Assembly: GCF_030730925.1 (NCBI RefSeq)
Contig: NZ_JAVAMB010000025.1
Span: forward strand, 1-64,000
Length of the DNA stretch: 64,000 nt
Reading direction: 5' to 3'
Origin: Flavobacterium sp. DG2-3
Lineage (GTDB): Bacteria; Bacteroidota; Bacteroidia; Flavobacteriales; Flavobacteriaceae
This document shows, in pieces, positions 48,756 through 58,821 of this stretch. The translations under genes and the position numbers were made by a program. How positions within the stretch are numbered: position 1 is the stretch's first letter; each line of letters opens with the position of its first letter. The notes under the pieces were generated by a model that did not search any database, was not told the DNA's origin, and worked only from the letters and a program-made list of their open reading frames with translations.

Positions 48756-51134
48756 TCAATTTCTATTCGCATCATTCGCCTGTCTAATTCCTTTTGGATC
48801 TATTAGATTAAATCGATACACAAAACTCAAGCGATATCTTGCCGCATTTGGGATGCTGTTATCTCTAATGACATAATCGGTTCCTGTTGTAACACTTTTG
48901 TTCTGACGGAGATTAAAAGCATTCGTAACATCAAAAACAATTGTCGCTCTATCTTTCAGTAAAAGTTTGCTCAATCCGAAATCAATAGATTGTAAAGCAT
49001 TGTTGGTGGTTTGCGCATTGCGTTTTTCGCCACGGAAATTATATCTTCCCTGAAAACTAAATTTGGACGGAAGTTTGATCTGCGTGCTTAAACGAGCGGT
49101 AAAGTTTTCACTGCTGAAATCTAGATTTTCCTGCATATAATTTCCTTTCTGTTTAAAATGAAAATAATTCATTTCGGCATTAATCTGAAGCCATTTTACT
49201 GGATTGTATAAAGTCGATAATTCAATTCCGCTTCGTATTTCATAATCGATGTTTATTGGAGTTGTTAAAAAGATATCATCTTGGCGATACGTATAATCCT
49301 GAATGTAATTTTTTTCATATTGATAATAAACAGAAGGATTTAAGGTGAATGTTTTCCAAGTTTTTAGAAACGCCATTTCAAAAGCATCGGTATAAGAAGG
49401 ATTTAAATCGGGATTTCCTATGTATTGCGCATTCAAATCGGTGACTTCGTTAAAAGGATATAAGGCATATAAAGAAGGACGTCTAATGCGTTTACTGTAG
49501 TTTAATTGTAAAGTCGATTCGTCAAACTCATAACTCAGATTAACCGTAGGAAACAGTTTATTGTATTTTTTTTGATCATTATAAGCGTTTTCTGCGTCTT
49601 TAATTGAAATATTGGTGAACTCGGTTCTCAAGCCAAGCATATAGCTGAATTTATTGATTTTACTGCTGAATTGTGTATAAGCGCCCGTTATGGTTTCATC
49701 ATAGTTTAAATCGTTATCAATATCTCGATACACTACCCAATTATTATCCTGCTGTTCTTCTGCTAAATAGTCACTAGAAACCGTTCGAATTTCTGTTTTT
49801 ATTCCAAATTCCAAAACAGAAATACTGTCGATAGGCTGTATAAAGTCGGTTTGAGCTAGAAAATCTCGGCTGTTTCCTATCGAACTTGTTCTAATGCTCG
49901 GATAAAGCATTTCATTAGGAAGCAAACGCTTTGTAGAAAGATCCCATTTTTTGTCGCTGTTCCACCAGTCGTATTGCACATCAATGGTCCATTTTTTTGT
50001 TTTCTGTTTAAAAGTTCGCGTATAATTAAATTCAAACTGGCTATAATCGCGCTTTTCTTGTGATTTTCCATTTCGCACCAAGAGACTATCTGGCGTTGTA
50101 CTTTCTGTATCGCTATCATAATTGTATCGCAAATTGGTTTTATCGTTGTCACGAGTTGCATTCTTTAAAAAAGCAGCGGTAATCGTCTGATATTCATTAA
50201 TAAAATAATCAGCACCCAAATAAAGCAATTTCCCATCATCATGGCGGTCTTCATTTTGCACACGATTCATGTAATTTGGCGCGGTCGTACTATTCGTTAC
50301 CTGATTGGTAGTGTACAAACCTTCATAATCGCTTGAGCGAATGCTGAAATTAGAGAAAATATTGATTTTGTTTGATTTGTAATTAATGCTCGGATTGAGA
50401 CGGCTATCGTTTGGAGAACCTGCAACTAATCGTACCTGACCGCTAAAACCGCTTTTTTTGTTCTTTTTCAAGATGATATTAATAATACCCGCAGAACCCG
50501 CAGCATCATATCTCGAAGACGGATTGGTAATAACTTCAATCCTTTCAATCTGATCGGCTGCAACCTGGTCAAACGCATTGTTTTGAGTAAGTCCAGACTG
50601 TCTTCCGTTAATTAATACCAATACATTGCTGTTGCCTCTAAGACTTATGGCTCCAGCTGGACTCACTTGCACTGAAGGAACACCATTTAAAACATCATGA
50701 GCAGAGCCGTTTTGAGAAAGCACATCTTTGCCAACTTCAAAAACTTTTTTGTCGAGTTTTAAACTAATGTTTGCTTTTTGACTATTTATTTCTACCGCTT
50801 TTAATTGTACCGCATCGGTGCTTAAATTAATTGTGCCGAGTTGTATTTTGGGTTTTCCTGATAGAATTAAGGACTGGATATGATTTTGATATCCCGCATA
50901 GCTGAAAGAAATGGTTGCAGAATCGGTTAGAATTCCTTCCAAATGAAACAAACCCTGAATATCGGTAACGCCGGCTGTTATGGTTTTAGAAGCGCTGTCT
51001 TGTATCGTTACGGTTACATAAGACAATGCTTCTTTTGTGGTACTATCTTGAACTTTGCCAGAAATAGTAATTTGCTGTCCTATTCCGAAAAACGGAATAA
51101 GGAAAGCTAAAGTGTTGATTAGTAGTTTTTTCAT
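48756..51134 (-). CDS. TonB-dependent receptor of the outer-membrane beta-barrel (OMP_b-brl_3) type
   Basis: A 792-residue receptor from the ATG at 51134; the reading from 51236 adds 34 residues that overlap the upstream promoter region and precede a normal signal peptide (NTLAFLIPFFGIGQ). An N-terminal carboxypeptidase-like domain (GKVQDSTTKEALSYVTVTIQD) is followed by a plug (VFEVGKDVLSQNGSAHDVLNGVPSVQVSPAGAISLRGNSNVLVLINGRQSG) and a long barrel. It is divergent from a LytS/LytTR two-component system (135 bp between starts), which may regulate it. Substrate unknown. Confidence 0.92.
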   Translation of the reverse strand: MKKLLINTLAFLIPFFGIGQQITISGKVQDSTTKEALSYVTVTIQDSASKTITAGVTDIQGLFHLEGILTDSATISFSYAGYQNHIQSLILSGKPKIQLGTINLSTDAVQLKAVEINSQKANISLKLDKKVFEVGKDVLSQNGSAHDVLNGVPSVQVSPAGAISLRGNSNVLVLINGRQSGLTQNNAFDQVAADQIERIEVITNPSSRYDAAGSAGIINIILKKNKKSGFSGQVRLVAGSPNDSRLNPSINYKSNKINIFSNFSIRSSDYEGLYTTNQVTNSTTAPNYMNRVQNEDRHDDGKLLYLGADYFINEYQTITAAFLKNATRDNDKTNLRYNYDSDTESTTPDSLLVRNGKSQEKRDYSQFEFNYTRTFKQKTKKWTIDVQYDWWNSDKKWDLSTKRLLPNEMLYPSIRTSSIGNSRDFLAQTDFIQPIDSISVLEFGIKTEIRTVSSDYLAEEQQDNNWVVYRDIDNDLNYDETITGAYTQFSSKINKFSYMLGLRTEFTNISIKDAENAYNDQKKYNKLFPTVNLSYEFDESTLQLNYSKRIRRPSLYALYPFNEVTDLNAQYIGNPDLNPSYTDAFEMAFLKTWKTFTLNPSVYYQYEKNYIQDYTYRQDDIFLTTPINIDYEIRSGIELSTLYNPVKWLQINAEMNYFHFKQKGNYMQENLDFSSENFTARLSTQIKLPSKFSFQGRYNFRGEKRNAQTTNNALQSIDFGLSKLLLKDRATIVFDVTNAFNLRQNKSVTTGTDYVIRDNSIPNAARYRLSFVYRFNLIDPKGIRQANDANRN

Positions 51135-51269
51135 GCTGATTGATTTTTGATTGATTTTGTTATGCAAGATTAGCCCATAAAACAAAGTACAGCGATCAAA
51201 AACATGCAAACGGCTCTGAGAACTTCTCAAATGCATTTCTCCATTCGATATTTATTTTATCTTTATCTC

Positions 51270-52910
51270 ATGTATAAATCTTACTTTTTTATCATTTTAT
51301 TGCTGCTAATGCTTACTTCATGTAACCATTACAAAGAGTATATTACAACAGATGTAACCTATACTGTTGATTCCGATCATGAGCAGATTGAATGGGGCAA
51401 TCCGTACAGTTCCAGTTTTAAATTCCAAACCGAAATAGAGATACAGAAGCGAAAAAATACTTCTGAAGCATTAGGACTTCAGGTTAATTCTTTTGGTGCT
51501 TTTGATGTGTATTGGGACGGTATTCTCATTGGAAATAATGGTAAAATGGCAAAAGCGGGCCGTGCTGAAATACCTGGAACAGAAATGACGTACTATCAAA
51601 TACCAGAAAGATTAGCCAATCTAGGAAAACATACGGTTACCTTAGTTGGTACACAAACCGATCTTAGAGAAGTACAACGAGGGAACGATGTAAAACTAAA
51701 GAGCTATCTCCAGCTTCATCGTTCGCCGCTTATTGTAATATCTTTTATGAATCTTATGGCAGGCGCTTTCCTGATTGCAGCTATATATTATTTCTTTGTA
51801 TATATCAATAGCAGTAGAAAAGAATTAGCAGTTTTGCTTTTTGGAATTATCTGTCTGCTTTTTTTCTTCTTGTTAATTATCGAATATATAAAGTACTATT
51901 TGTATATTCCTTACACTGAATATTATACTCGTTTGAAAATTATCGGCTGGCTGACTTTTGCCATTTCAATGCTCGTGCCGTGGTATTTTATGCTGCAGTT
52001 TGAGTTTAAAAAAAAGAAACTGGTTTTATTGCTTCTCTTTTTGGCTCTTGTGGCGGTTTATATTGGTTTTTATGGACATTATGATATTTCGGCAGCGTAT
52101 TTTACCATTACAGCCCGTTTGTTTTCTCTTTTAATCGCTATCGATGCCGTAATTAGAAAAGTAAAAGGCGGACTTATTGTTGCTACGGGTTTATTGGCAG
52201 GAGTAGCGGTTAATTATTTTATGTTTTATGATTTCGGATTGTTTATTGCTTTTACCATTTTGGTGCTTTGCATGCTTTATCTGCATACGATACGTGCGAA
52301 AGCAATGGAGGAAGCGCATAATGCATCATTGCTGTTTTCTTCAAGATTGCAGTTAGAACTTGTTAAGAAAAATATTCAGCCGCATTTTCTTCGCAATACG
52401 TTGACTTCATTAATCGACTGGATTGAAGAATCGCCCAAAGAAGGCGTAGTTTTTATTCGCGCTTTAGCCGAAGAATTTGATATTATGAATGATATTGCTG
52501 AAGATACGCTTATCCCAATTCGACAAGAAATTGACTTGTGCCGACGACATTTGGAAGTAATGTCTTTTAGAAAAGAGATTTGTTATGAATGGCAGGAAGA
52601 AGGGATTGAAGAAACTGAAATGATTCCGCCAGCAATTTTTCATACTATTATAGAAAACGGAATCACGCACAGTCTTCCTCCAGAACAAGGCTGTATTGTA
52701 TTCTGCTTAAAATTCGTTAGAGAAAAACAATTCAAGCAATATACTTTACTGACATTTGCTCAAAACAGGCAAACCAAAAAGAATAAGCGAATCGGAACTG
52801 GATTTAAATATATAGAAGCGAGATTAACAGAAAGCTACGGCACCAATTGGTCTTTTGATTCTCATGCTGTAGAAAAAGGGTGGGAAACTGTTATTAAAAT
52901 TTTAAACTAA
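51270..52910 (+). CDS. LytS-type sensor histidine kinase with 7TM-DISM-like membrane region
   Basis: A 546-residue kinase from the ATG at 51270 (the 51204 reading adds 22 residues). The signal peptide ends in a lipobox (LMLTSCNHYKEY). An extracellular beta domain (residues about 25-150) precedes seven or so membrane helices, then KKNIQPHFLRNTLTSLIDWI, the His_kinase phospho-box, and IIENGITHSLP in the ATPase part. It is followed after one base by its LytTR response regulator. It likely controls the divergent TonB receptor gene. Confidence 0.9.
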   Translation: MYKSYFFIILLLLMLTSCNHYKEYITTDVTYTVDSDHEQIEWGNPYSSSFKFQTEIEIQKRKNTSEALGLQVNSFGAFDVYWDGILIGNNGKMAKAGRAEIPGTEMTYYQIPERLANLGKHTVTLVGTQTDLREVQRGNDVKLKSYLQLHRSPLIVISFMNLMAGAFLIAAIYYFFVYINSSRKELAVLLFGIICLLFFFLLIIEYIKYYLYIPYTEYYTRLKIIGWLTFAISMLVPWYFMLQFEFKKKKLVLLLLFLALVAVYIGFYGHYDISAAYFTITARLFSLLIAIDAVIRKVKGGLIVATGLLAGVAVNYFMFYDFGLFIAFTILVLCMLYLHTIRAKAMEEAHNASLLFSSRLQLELVKKNIQPHFLRNTLTSLIDWIEESPKEGVVFIRALAEEFDIMNDIAEDTLIPIRQEIDLCRRHLEVMSFRKEICYEWQEEGIEETEMIPPAIFHTIIENGITHSLPPEQGCIVFCLKFVREKQFKQYTLLTFAQNRQTKKNKRIGTGFKYIEARLTESYGTNWSFDSHAVEKGWETVIKILN

Positions 52911-52911
52911 A

Positions 52912-53607
52912 ATGAAAATACTCATAATTGAAGACGAAGCCCGTATTGCGAAGAGAGTGGAGCGAATGACTCGGGATTTCTTTGACAAGGATGTACAAAT
53001 TGTACTTGCTGATTCGCTAGAAAATGGTCTTTTAGCTATAGAAAAGCATTCCATTGATCTGCTGCTTTTGGATTTGAATCTCAACGGAGAAGATGGTTTT
53101 GAAATTCTGCAGACTTTTGTGGCAGGTGCGTTTCAAACCATTATCATTTCGGCTTATACCGATAAAGCGATTACCGCCTTTAATTATGGTGTTTTGGATT
53201 TTGTGCCAAAACCTTTCGATCAAAATAGATTGGCGCAAGCCTTTACGCGTTATACGGCACAAGGAAAACAATCGGGTGGTGATGTGCGTTTTTTGGCGGT
53301 AAGAAAAGCAAAGACCTTCAGGCTCGTGCCAGTCAATGAAATTTTATACATAAAAGGAGCAGGAATTTATACCGAACTGCATTTAGTAAACAACAAAATA
53401 GAATTACACGATAAATCACTCGAAGCCTTAGAAAAACTGCTTCCTGAAGCATTTGAAAGAATACATAAATCGTATATTCTTTGCTGGGAACAAGCCGACA
53501 AAATTGTCGTAGAAGCAGGAGGAAAGTACAGTATGCAGCTCAAAAACGGAGCTTTACTGCCTATTGGCCGTTCTAAGTATAAAGAAATTAAAAATAAATT
53601 GATTTAA
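52912..53607 (+). CDS. LytTR-family response regulator
   Basis: A 231-residue regulator. The receiver has Asp54 in LLLLDLNLNGEDGFEI; the C-terminal LytTR DNA-binding domain includes FLAVRKAKTFRLVPVNEILYIKGAGIYTELHL and HKSYILCW. Its start codon lies one base after the kinase stop, so they are a co-translated pair. LytTR regulators bind imperfect direct repeats in front of their targets; no such repeat was assigned. Confidence 0.93.
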   Translation: MKILIIEDEARIAKRVERMTRDFFDKDVQIVLADSLENGLLAIEKHSIDLLLLDLNLNGEDGFEILQTFVAGAFQTIIISAYTDKAITAFNYGVLDFVPKPFDQNRLAQAFTRYTAQGKQSGGDVRFLAVRKAKTFRLVPVNEILYIKGAGIYTELHLVNNKIELHDKSLEALEKLLPEAFERIHKSYILCWEQADKIVVEAGGKYSMQLKNGALLPIGRSKYKEIKNKLI

Positions 53608-53617
53608 TACTCGCGAA

Positions 53618-54355
53618 TCAATGCAAATAATGCTGTCCTATAGTATTCAAAACAATATTCATGACTTGTTTAGTAATTAAAAAAATAAGTGCCATGCTTA
53701 TCACTCGAATAATTAAACTAGACTTTTTGAAATTGAAGACAGAAAAATATTGATAGTAGAAAATAATAAGATATACAAAGGTAAGCACAGTCAAGAAATT
53801 GTTTACTACAAGAAGAAAATCTCGGTTATCAGTAAAAATCATAATGACAGGCAAAATAAGGCTGATCGTTAAGATTCCGCACTGCAGGTACAGATTGAGC
53901 ACTAAATTCTCGGTATAGTTTTGTTTGCTTTTTTTGAAGAGTAAAAAACTGCCAAGCGCTATAATCGGAATATGTAAAAATACGGTAAACTTTGAATAGT
54001 CTTTTAATATTTTAAAAAGCCCAGAAAGCTCTGTTTGATCATATATAGATGAGGTATCGATTTTGGTCCATTTTTTTAGAAAATAACCTATGGTCAGTAA
54101 AAGAATGATGGTGGCAAAATAATTAAAATGCTTGGTTCTTTTTCCTTGAATATATTCTCTAATGCTGTTTCCAGGTCTAGTAAACAGCTCTTTTATGGTA
54201 TAGAAAAAACCTTTGTCGAAGTGAAATATTCCGTGAATGAAATCGTGTTGAATAACGTGAGATAAAGAAAATCTATGTGTGGATGCTGATTGGCTGCAAT
54301 TGCTGCAAAATTTACCTGCGATTTCTTCATTACAATTTAAACAGTTACTTGTCAT
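53618..54355 (-). CDS. DUF3667 membrane protein
   Basis: A 245-residue protein with a short zinc-ribbon N-terminus (CLNCNEEIAGKFCSNCSQ), the DUF3667 segment HVIQHDFIHGIFHFDKGFFYTIKELFTRPGNSIREYIQGKR and several membrane helices in the C-terminal two thirds. The role of DUF3667 is not known. It converges with the LytTR regulator gene (10 bp between stops). Confidence 0.9.
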   Translation of the reverse strand: MTSNCLNCNEEIAGKFCSNCSQSASTHRFSLSHVIQHDFIHGIFHFDKGFFYTIKELFTRPGNSIREYIQGKRTKHFNYFATIILLLTIGYFLKKWTKIDTSSIYDQTELSGLFKILKDYSKFTVFLHIPIIALGSFLLFKKSKQNYTENLVLNLYLQCGILTISLILPVIMIFTDNRDFLLVVNNFLTVLTFVYLIIFYYQYFSVFNFKKSSLIIRVISMALIFLITKQVMNIVLNTIGQHYLH

Positions 54356-54562
54356 TGGTCAGTTTTAATTATTGGTCAATTTTATGTTAATTCTTCTGTT
54401 TTATCCTTTCAATAGTGGCATTTTGTAAAACAGATTCGCGAATGTACTTAAATTTTTGTATTTATTATTTAATAAATTTCCGCTTAAAGCGAAAAAATAA
54501 ATGAATTGCAAAAAATAGAATTGTCTAATAAAACACCAATATCCATTTAGTTTAAAACTAAA

Positions 54563-54598
54563 ACAACTTCGATGCTTTTATTAAAACATCGAAGTTGT
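54563..54598 (-). terminator. Hairpin 3' of the PL14-like gene
   Basis: ACAACTTCGATG (54563-54574) and CATCGAAGTTGT (54587-54598) are exact 12-bp inverted repeats. On the minus strand the structure follows the stop codon at 54646 by about 50 nt, so it may end that transcript, although only a short T run follows. The rest of 54356-54645 shows nothing. Confidence 0.6.
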
Positions 54599-54645
54599 AA
54601 GGGTTTGTTTTTTCGGCTCAAATTGGTTTAAAAAATTATATTATG

Positions 54646-55434
54646 CTATAGCGCATCCCAAGAGGCACTTGGGTAGTAGATAGAGCTTGTAACTGGAGCT
54701 TTCCAATACTCTTGGCTTCCGCCACGGAAAGTGTGAAGACTCACCGCATTCACATTTCGCTTAGCATCGTTGGTCACCCAGCGAATTTTCTGATTCAATA
54801 TCTCCGTTCCATTTACATAATATTTCACATATCCGTCGGTATTCGATCCTGTGTTTAATTTCACAGAAATCTGGCAGTTGTAAGTTACACCTTCTTGGAT
54901 GTAGTATTTTTTGCCAAAGTCATTTCCATATTGTCCAGGCTGATCTCTGTAATATACATACGGCTGAAGATAAGCTCCGCTTCCTTTAGCAGAGTTAGAT
55001 CCATTTGGGCAATACCACATAAATCTGGCGCTTCCTCCGTTTCCATCCCATGCTGCATCGCCACCTGTATTTTGGTCACCAATTAAGATTCCGTATCCGC
55101 ATTTACCGCCACGGCTCCAGTAGAATCCGTTGTTGAATTTCATTTGAAACCAAACTGTATATACGCCGGTAGACCAAACTCCATACGATGTGCACAAACC
55201 ACCAGGACATGATAATGTATTGGTTTGCAGAGTGATCGTTCTTGCTCCAGCCGAACCTTTGGCTGTGGTACTTCCTTCCAATGCAGCATTGGCAGAAATG
55301 CTATCTTTGCTAGCAGCTTGCGGTATTTCTTTTTTAGCAGTTTGAGGCACTTCTAAATCTTGTTCCTTTTCGCAGGAATTAAACACTAATGCTATGGTAA
55401 ATAGCAAACTAGTTAATTTTAAGATTCTTTTCAT
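54646..55434 (-). CDS. Lipoprotein, polysaccharide lyase family 14-like
   Basis: A 262-residue lipoprotein (Cys21 in LVFNSCEKE), followed by a Ser/Thr/Ala-rich linker and a beta-jelly-roll domain. Motifs matching PL14 (alginate/glucuronan lyase) are VWFQMKFNNGFYWSRGGKCGYGILIGD, GGSARFMWYCPNGS, GAYLQPYVYYRDQPGQYGNDFG and CQISVKLNTGSNTDGYVKYYVNGTEI. These lyases cleave uronic-acid polymers by beta-elimination. Four Cys in the middle may form disulfides. It is a single gene with no other CAZyme nearby. A family name other than PL14 is possible. Confidence 0.75.
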   Translation of the reverse strand: MKRILKLTSLLFTIALVFNSCEKEQDLEVPQTAKKEIPQAASKDSISANAALEGSTTAKGSAGARTITLQTNTLSCPGGLCTSYGVWSTGVYTVWFQMKFNNGFYWSRGGKCGYGILIGDQNTGGDAAWDGNGGSARFMWYCPNGSNSAKGSGAYLQPYVYYRDQPGQYGNDFGKKYYIQEGVTYNCQISVKLNTGSNTDGYVKYYVNGTEILNQKIRWVTNDAKRNVNAVSLHTFRGGSQEYWKAPVTSSIYYPSASWDAL

Positions 55435-55752
55435 CTTTTAAATTTTAAGGTTAGTAACAATTAATAGTTAGTAAATAGTAGTAGTAAGTATTTGATACCG
55501 AAAGGTGTAAAGTTGATTATTATTAATTTATAAGAGGAGCAATTAAGTACGATTTTACGTATACAATAATCCTGAGAAATAAATAATTTGTACAAAATGA
55601 CTTGTTTTTAAGCTAATGGTTTCATTTCTAGAAAAATGGAAGTTTTTTCTCAATTTTAGAATAGAGCTTTTTTGGTGCAAATACCAATGAAATCAGGTAT
55701 TGTTTTCCGCATTTGACATCAGTAAATTTGTCTCAACCAAAAAGTATCAATA
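55435..55752. other. Divergent intergenic region
   Basis: The 318-bp gap between the PL14-like gene and the next plus-strand gene. It carries a TAGTAGTAAG microrepeat (about 55480-55490) and the plus-strand promoter described at 55700-55730. No gene or sigma54-like promoter was seen. Confidence 0.5.
55700..55730 (+). promoter_or_regulatory. Housekeeping promoter of the 55753-57111 gene
   Basis: TTG (55700-55702), 20 bases, TAAATTTG (55723-55730): a full consensus match. Transcription start near 55737 gives a leader of about 16 nt and supports the first ATG (55753) of the gene. Confidence 0.75.
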
Positions 55753-57111
55753 ATGAGAAACATTACTATTAAAAGTTCTTTATTAAAGAGATCAGCATTT
55801 TTAGAAGTTGCAACATCAAGTGTAGTTAAACAGATTTTCTATATAATCATGCTGCTTCCATTTGCTGCAGTTAGTCAAAAAGCAATTGAGCCAGGCAGTA
55901 AGGATATAAATACTAAATATATCAAAACTGGAAAATCATTATATACGGTTTATTATGTAAAAGATACCAGTTGGGTAAAACAAGGATCATTAACATATGA
56001 TATTGCATTAGCCAATAATCAGCTAAGTTTAACCAATCTTTATACTCCAAAAGACAACAGTAGAACTACTTCCCACATTTCTGTGGCAGATGCTCAAACA
56101 CTGAAAGCGATTAGTTACAACGGTGACCGAAAGGAAACAAAATTAAATCTGGATTTTGTCGGTACGATTACAGGAAATTATTATTCGAAGAAAACCAAAA
56201 AGGATAAAAAATTGACATTAAATGTAAAAGAACCTTATTTTGACTTCAACTGGAGCGACCATCTAATCGTAACATTGCCATTAGATGTTGGCTATAAGGG
56301 CCGTTTTCCACAATTCTACTATAGCGATGAGTCCAAAGTGTATGTAGAATATTATACGATTAAAGAAGTTAAAAGTTTTGTTTATTATTCTCCGAAAACA
56401 GGAAAGCACGATTCTTGGCTCGTAACTGTTTTAGAAGAAGCTTCAGGAGGTATTTATAATTATATCATAGACAAAAAAGACCATCGTCTTTGGCGTCGCG
56501 AAATGTCTATGGGAAAAAACATGTGGGAAGTTACAGTTAATGAAGAGCTGGATTATCAGCCTATCAAGAATCAATTTGATAAAGAACTTTCTATTCAGCA
56601 AATTTCAAAAGGAAATAGTGTGATTATAGGAACAGCCTACGCGCGAGCAGACTCGGGTAAAAGATTAGGCGGTTTGGTGAATACGGCTAAGAAACAATAT
56701 GCGCCAAGAGGAACTGAGATTACGCTTTTTCCAAGTTCTGCTTATTATGAAGAATGGGTAGAAGTCAACAAGAAAATTCGCAAACAGAACAAAATGCCAG
56801 AAGTTCCCTTGAATAGTGATTTTGGCTATGGTGTAAAAAAAGCAAAAGTGTATGATGATCAAGGACATTTTGAATTTGCAGATCTGATGCCAGGAACCTA
56901 TGTTGTAATGGCCAGCTTTGATTTTTCTAATTCTTATAATTATTCTTATGTTAGCGGTTACACCAATTATTATAACTATTACGGATATGCAGGTTCAACG
57001 ACCAATTATGGTTCGGCAAGGCAATACTATACTGATAAAGCCAGTATTGAGAAACGCGTAACGATTGATAAGGATGGAGAGAAAAAGGAAATCAACTTAA
57101 AAGAAATGTAA
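55753..57111 (+). CDS. Secreted hypothetical protein with a C-terminal regulatory-like domain
   Basis: A 452-residue protein. An unusually long basic N-terminal part (about 25 residues) precedes a signal-like segment (IFYIIMLLPFAAVSQ). Residues about 30-285 are beta-rich with no recognised motif. From about 290 the sequence (ISKGNSVIIGTAYARADSGKRLGG ... GHFEFADLMPGTYVVMASFDFS) is like a carboxypeptidase-regulatory or Ig-like domain. It ends in a Tyr/Asn-rich part (NYSYVSGYTNYYNYYGYAG). Function unknown. It is a single gene under a strong housekeeping promoter. Confidence 0.75.
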   Translation: MRNITIKSSLLKRSAFLEVATSSVVKQIFYIIMLLPFAAVSQKAIEPGSKDINTKYIKTGKSLYTVYYVKDTSWVKQGSLTYDIALANNQLSLTNLYTPKDNSRTTSHISVADAQTLKAISYNGDRKETKLNLDFVGTITGNYYSKKTKKDKKLTLNVKEPYFDFNWSDHLIVTLPLDVGYKGRFPQFYYSDESKVYVEYYTIKEVKSFVYYSPKTGKHDSWLVTVLEEASGGIYNYIIDKKDHRLWRREMSMGKNMWEVTVNEELDYQPIKNQFDKELSIQQISKGNSVIIGTAYARADSGKRLGGLVNTAKKQYAPRGTEITLFPSSAYYEEWVEVNKKIRKQNKMPEVPLNSDFGYGVKKAKVYDDQGHFEFADLMPGTYVVMASFDFSNSYNYSYVSGYTNYYNYYGYAGSTTNYGSARQYYTDKASIEKRVTIDKDGEKKEINLKEM

Positions 57112-57171
57112 GATATCGATATCTAAAAGGCTTATTCTTTCCTTTATTGTAATGCAGATTCCAGTTTCGTA

Positions 57172-57576
57172 TTATTTCTCTAAAAAACGAACAATACTTT
57201 CTGGAATCTGTTCAAATTCTTTAATCGTATACGGTTTGATCAAACAAGCTTTAACACCAAGAAAGTCACACTTTTGCTGGTAAATCGGATTTAGGCCAGT
57301 AGAGTAGACAAAACAAGGAATATCTTTAAGACTGTTTATTTCTGAAATCTGCTGAAGGGCTTCAATGCCATTCATGATAGGCATGTTTATATCTGTCAGA
57401 ATAACATCGGGTATTAAATTGGAAGGATTGTTCAAATAGCTAAGGAGTTCTTCGCCATTTGAAACTAATATGATTTGATTAAAATTAGGATTTCTTTCGA
57501 ATACATCTAAGATTACCTCTGTATCATCCATGTCGTCTTCTGCAATGATGATGTTGAATTGAGTTTTTTTTGTCAT
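57172..57576 (-). CDS. Single-domain response regulator of the Kai operon
   Basis: A 134-residue CheY-like receiver of the Rcp type: AEDDMDDTE acidic pocket, phospho-acceptor Asp62 in VILTDINMPIMNG and Lys in LIKPYTIKEF. No output domain. Its start overlaps the end of the PAS kinase gene by 4 bases, so they are translationally coupled. It is the last gene of the kaiC-kaiB-kaiB-kinase-receiver unit and probably carries the phosphate from the kinase to another protein. Confidence 0.92.
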   Translation of the reverse strand: MTKKTQFNIIIAEDDMDDTEVILDVFERNPNFNQIILVSNGEELLSYLNNPSNLIPDVILTDINMPIMNGIEALQQISEINSLKDIPCFVYSTGLNPIYQQKCDFLGVKACLIKPYTIKEFEQIPESIVRFLEK

Positions 57577-58817
57577 AAAATAGGCGGAAAGTTAAGGTCA
57601 AAAGTTGTACCTTGGTTTGGTAGGCTTTCTACGGTTATAGATCCGGAATGGTTTTCCATTATTTTTTTGCAAATGGCAAGTCCAATTCCATTTCCGGAGT
57701 ATTCATTTTTGGCATGTAGTCGCTGGAAAATGGTAAAGATTTTTGTCAGATGACTTTTTTCCATACCGATTCCGTTATCGCTGATCTTGATTTTTACTGA
57801 CGGAATACTGTCTGCCGATTCAACAGCAGCATTATCAGCTTCTATTTTTATTACAGGCGAAAGATCTTTTCGGCTGTATTTTATCGCGTTTGAGATAAGA
57901 TTTGAAAACAGCTGTCTTATTTGCCCTTTAGAAGCATATAATTCAGGCAGTTTGCCAATTTCTATCACCGCTTTTTTATCATTTATTAATACCTCATAAT
58001 CGGCAATCACTTCAGCAATGACTTCGCTAATATCCACTTTTGCAAATTCTTCCTTCATGGTGTGAGAAGAATAACTAACCAGATCATCTACAAGCGAATT
58101 TAATCTCGACGCAGAACTCTTCATTGTGGTAACAGCTTTTGCATCGGTTTCCTGCAGATAATTTCCGTTAATTCGGTCACTGTACATTAAAATTTTGCGC
58201 AGAGGCTCTTTAAGATCGTGTGAGATTACATGAATAAATTCTTCCAGATTCTTGTTGATAATATTGAGCTCGTGAACTTTATTTTGAAGAATCTTCTGGT
58301 GATTGATCAGCGCGTTTTCATGTTTTTTCTTTTCCGTAAGATCAATTACAATGATTCCAATTCCATGAGAAGGCCCTAAATCTGTTAAAATAATCTGCGC
58401 TGGAAATGTACCTGATGAAGATTTAAGTAACGTCTCATGTGTATTTACCCCGTAATTTAATGCATTTAATATTCTATTAAAATTGTCGGGCTGGTCTAAA
58501 AAATCTGAAAAATATTTTCCTGTAATTTTTTCATAAGATGATTCGGCAAGTAAGGCAAAATGCTCATTGCAAAATAGTATAAGCCCATCTCGTGCGATAC
58601 TAAGCGCACCTTGGCTGAATTTCTCGATAAGAAGCCTAAAGGTATAATCGGCGGTTTGCAGCGAATAGAGTTCGCTTGAGCCGTCGTTATTTAAAACCAA
58701 GGCATCAATATCTCCATTGCGTATAGCACTAATAATGGCATTAGATTCCTGCAGCTCCTCTCGAAGCGCTGCAATCTCTGCAGATAAAGATTCTATATTT
58801 CTTTTTTTATCTTCCAT
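57573..58817 (-). CDS. PAS-domain sensor histidine kinase of the Kai operon
   Basis: A 414-residue cytoplasmic kinase without membrane segments. A coiled coil (1-30) leads to a PAS domain (about 55-160: LLIEKFSQGALSIARDGLILFCNEHFALLAESSYEKITGKYF), then HisKA with His200 in EFIHVISHDLKEPLRKI and a HATPase domain with N-box SNAIKYSRKDL and YSGNGIGLAICKKIM. It is the fourth gene of the operon. It resembles the output kinases placed next to KaiC in other bacteria; contact with KaiB or KaiC is inferred. Confidence 0.92.
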   Translation of the reverse strand: MEDKKRNIESLSAEIAALREELQESNAIISAIRNGDIDALVLNNDGSSELYSLQTADYTFRLLIEKFSQGALSIARDGLILFCNEHFALLAESSYEKITGKYFSDFLDQPDNFNRILNALNYGVNTHETLLKSSSGTFPAQIILTDLGPSHGIGIIVIDLTEKKKHENALINHQKILQNKVHELNIINKNLEEFIHVISHDLKEPLRKILMYSDRINGNYLQETDAKAVTTMKSSASRLNSLVDDLVSYSSHTMKEEFAKVDISEVIAEVIADYEVLINDKKAVIEIGKLPELYASKGQIRQLFSNLISNAIKYSRKDLSPVIKIEADNAAVESADSIPSVKIKISDNGIGMEKSHLTKIFTIFQRLHAKNEYSGNGIGLAICKKIMENHSGSITVESLPNQGTTFDLNFPPIL

Positions 58818-58821
58818 TAAG

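Noticed and set aside
54411..54435. TGGCATTTTG sequence on the plus strand, like a -24 element.
   Set aside because: No GC or GG at ten bases further and no gene start on the plus strand nearby.
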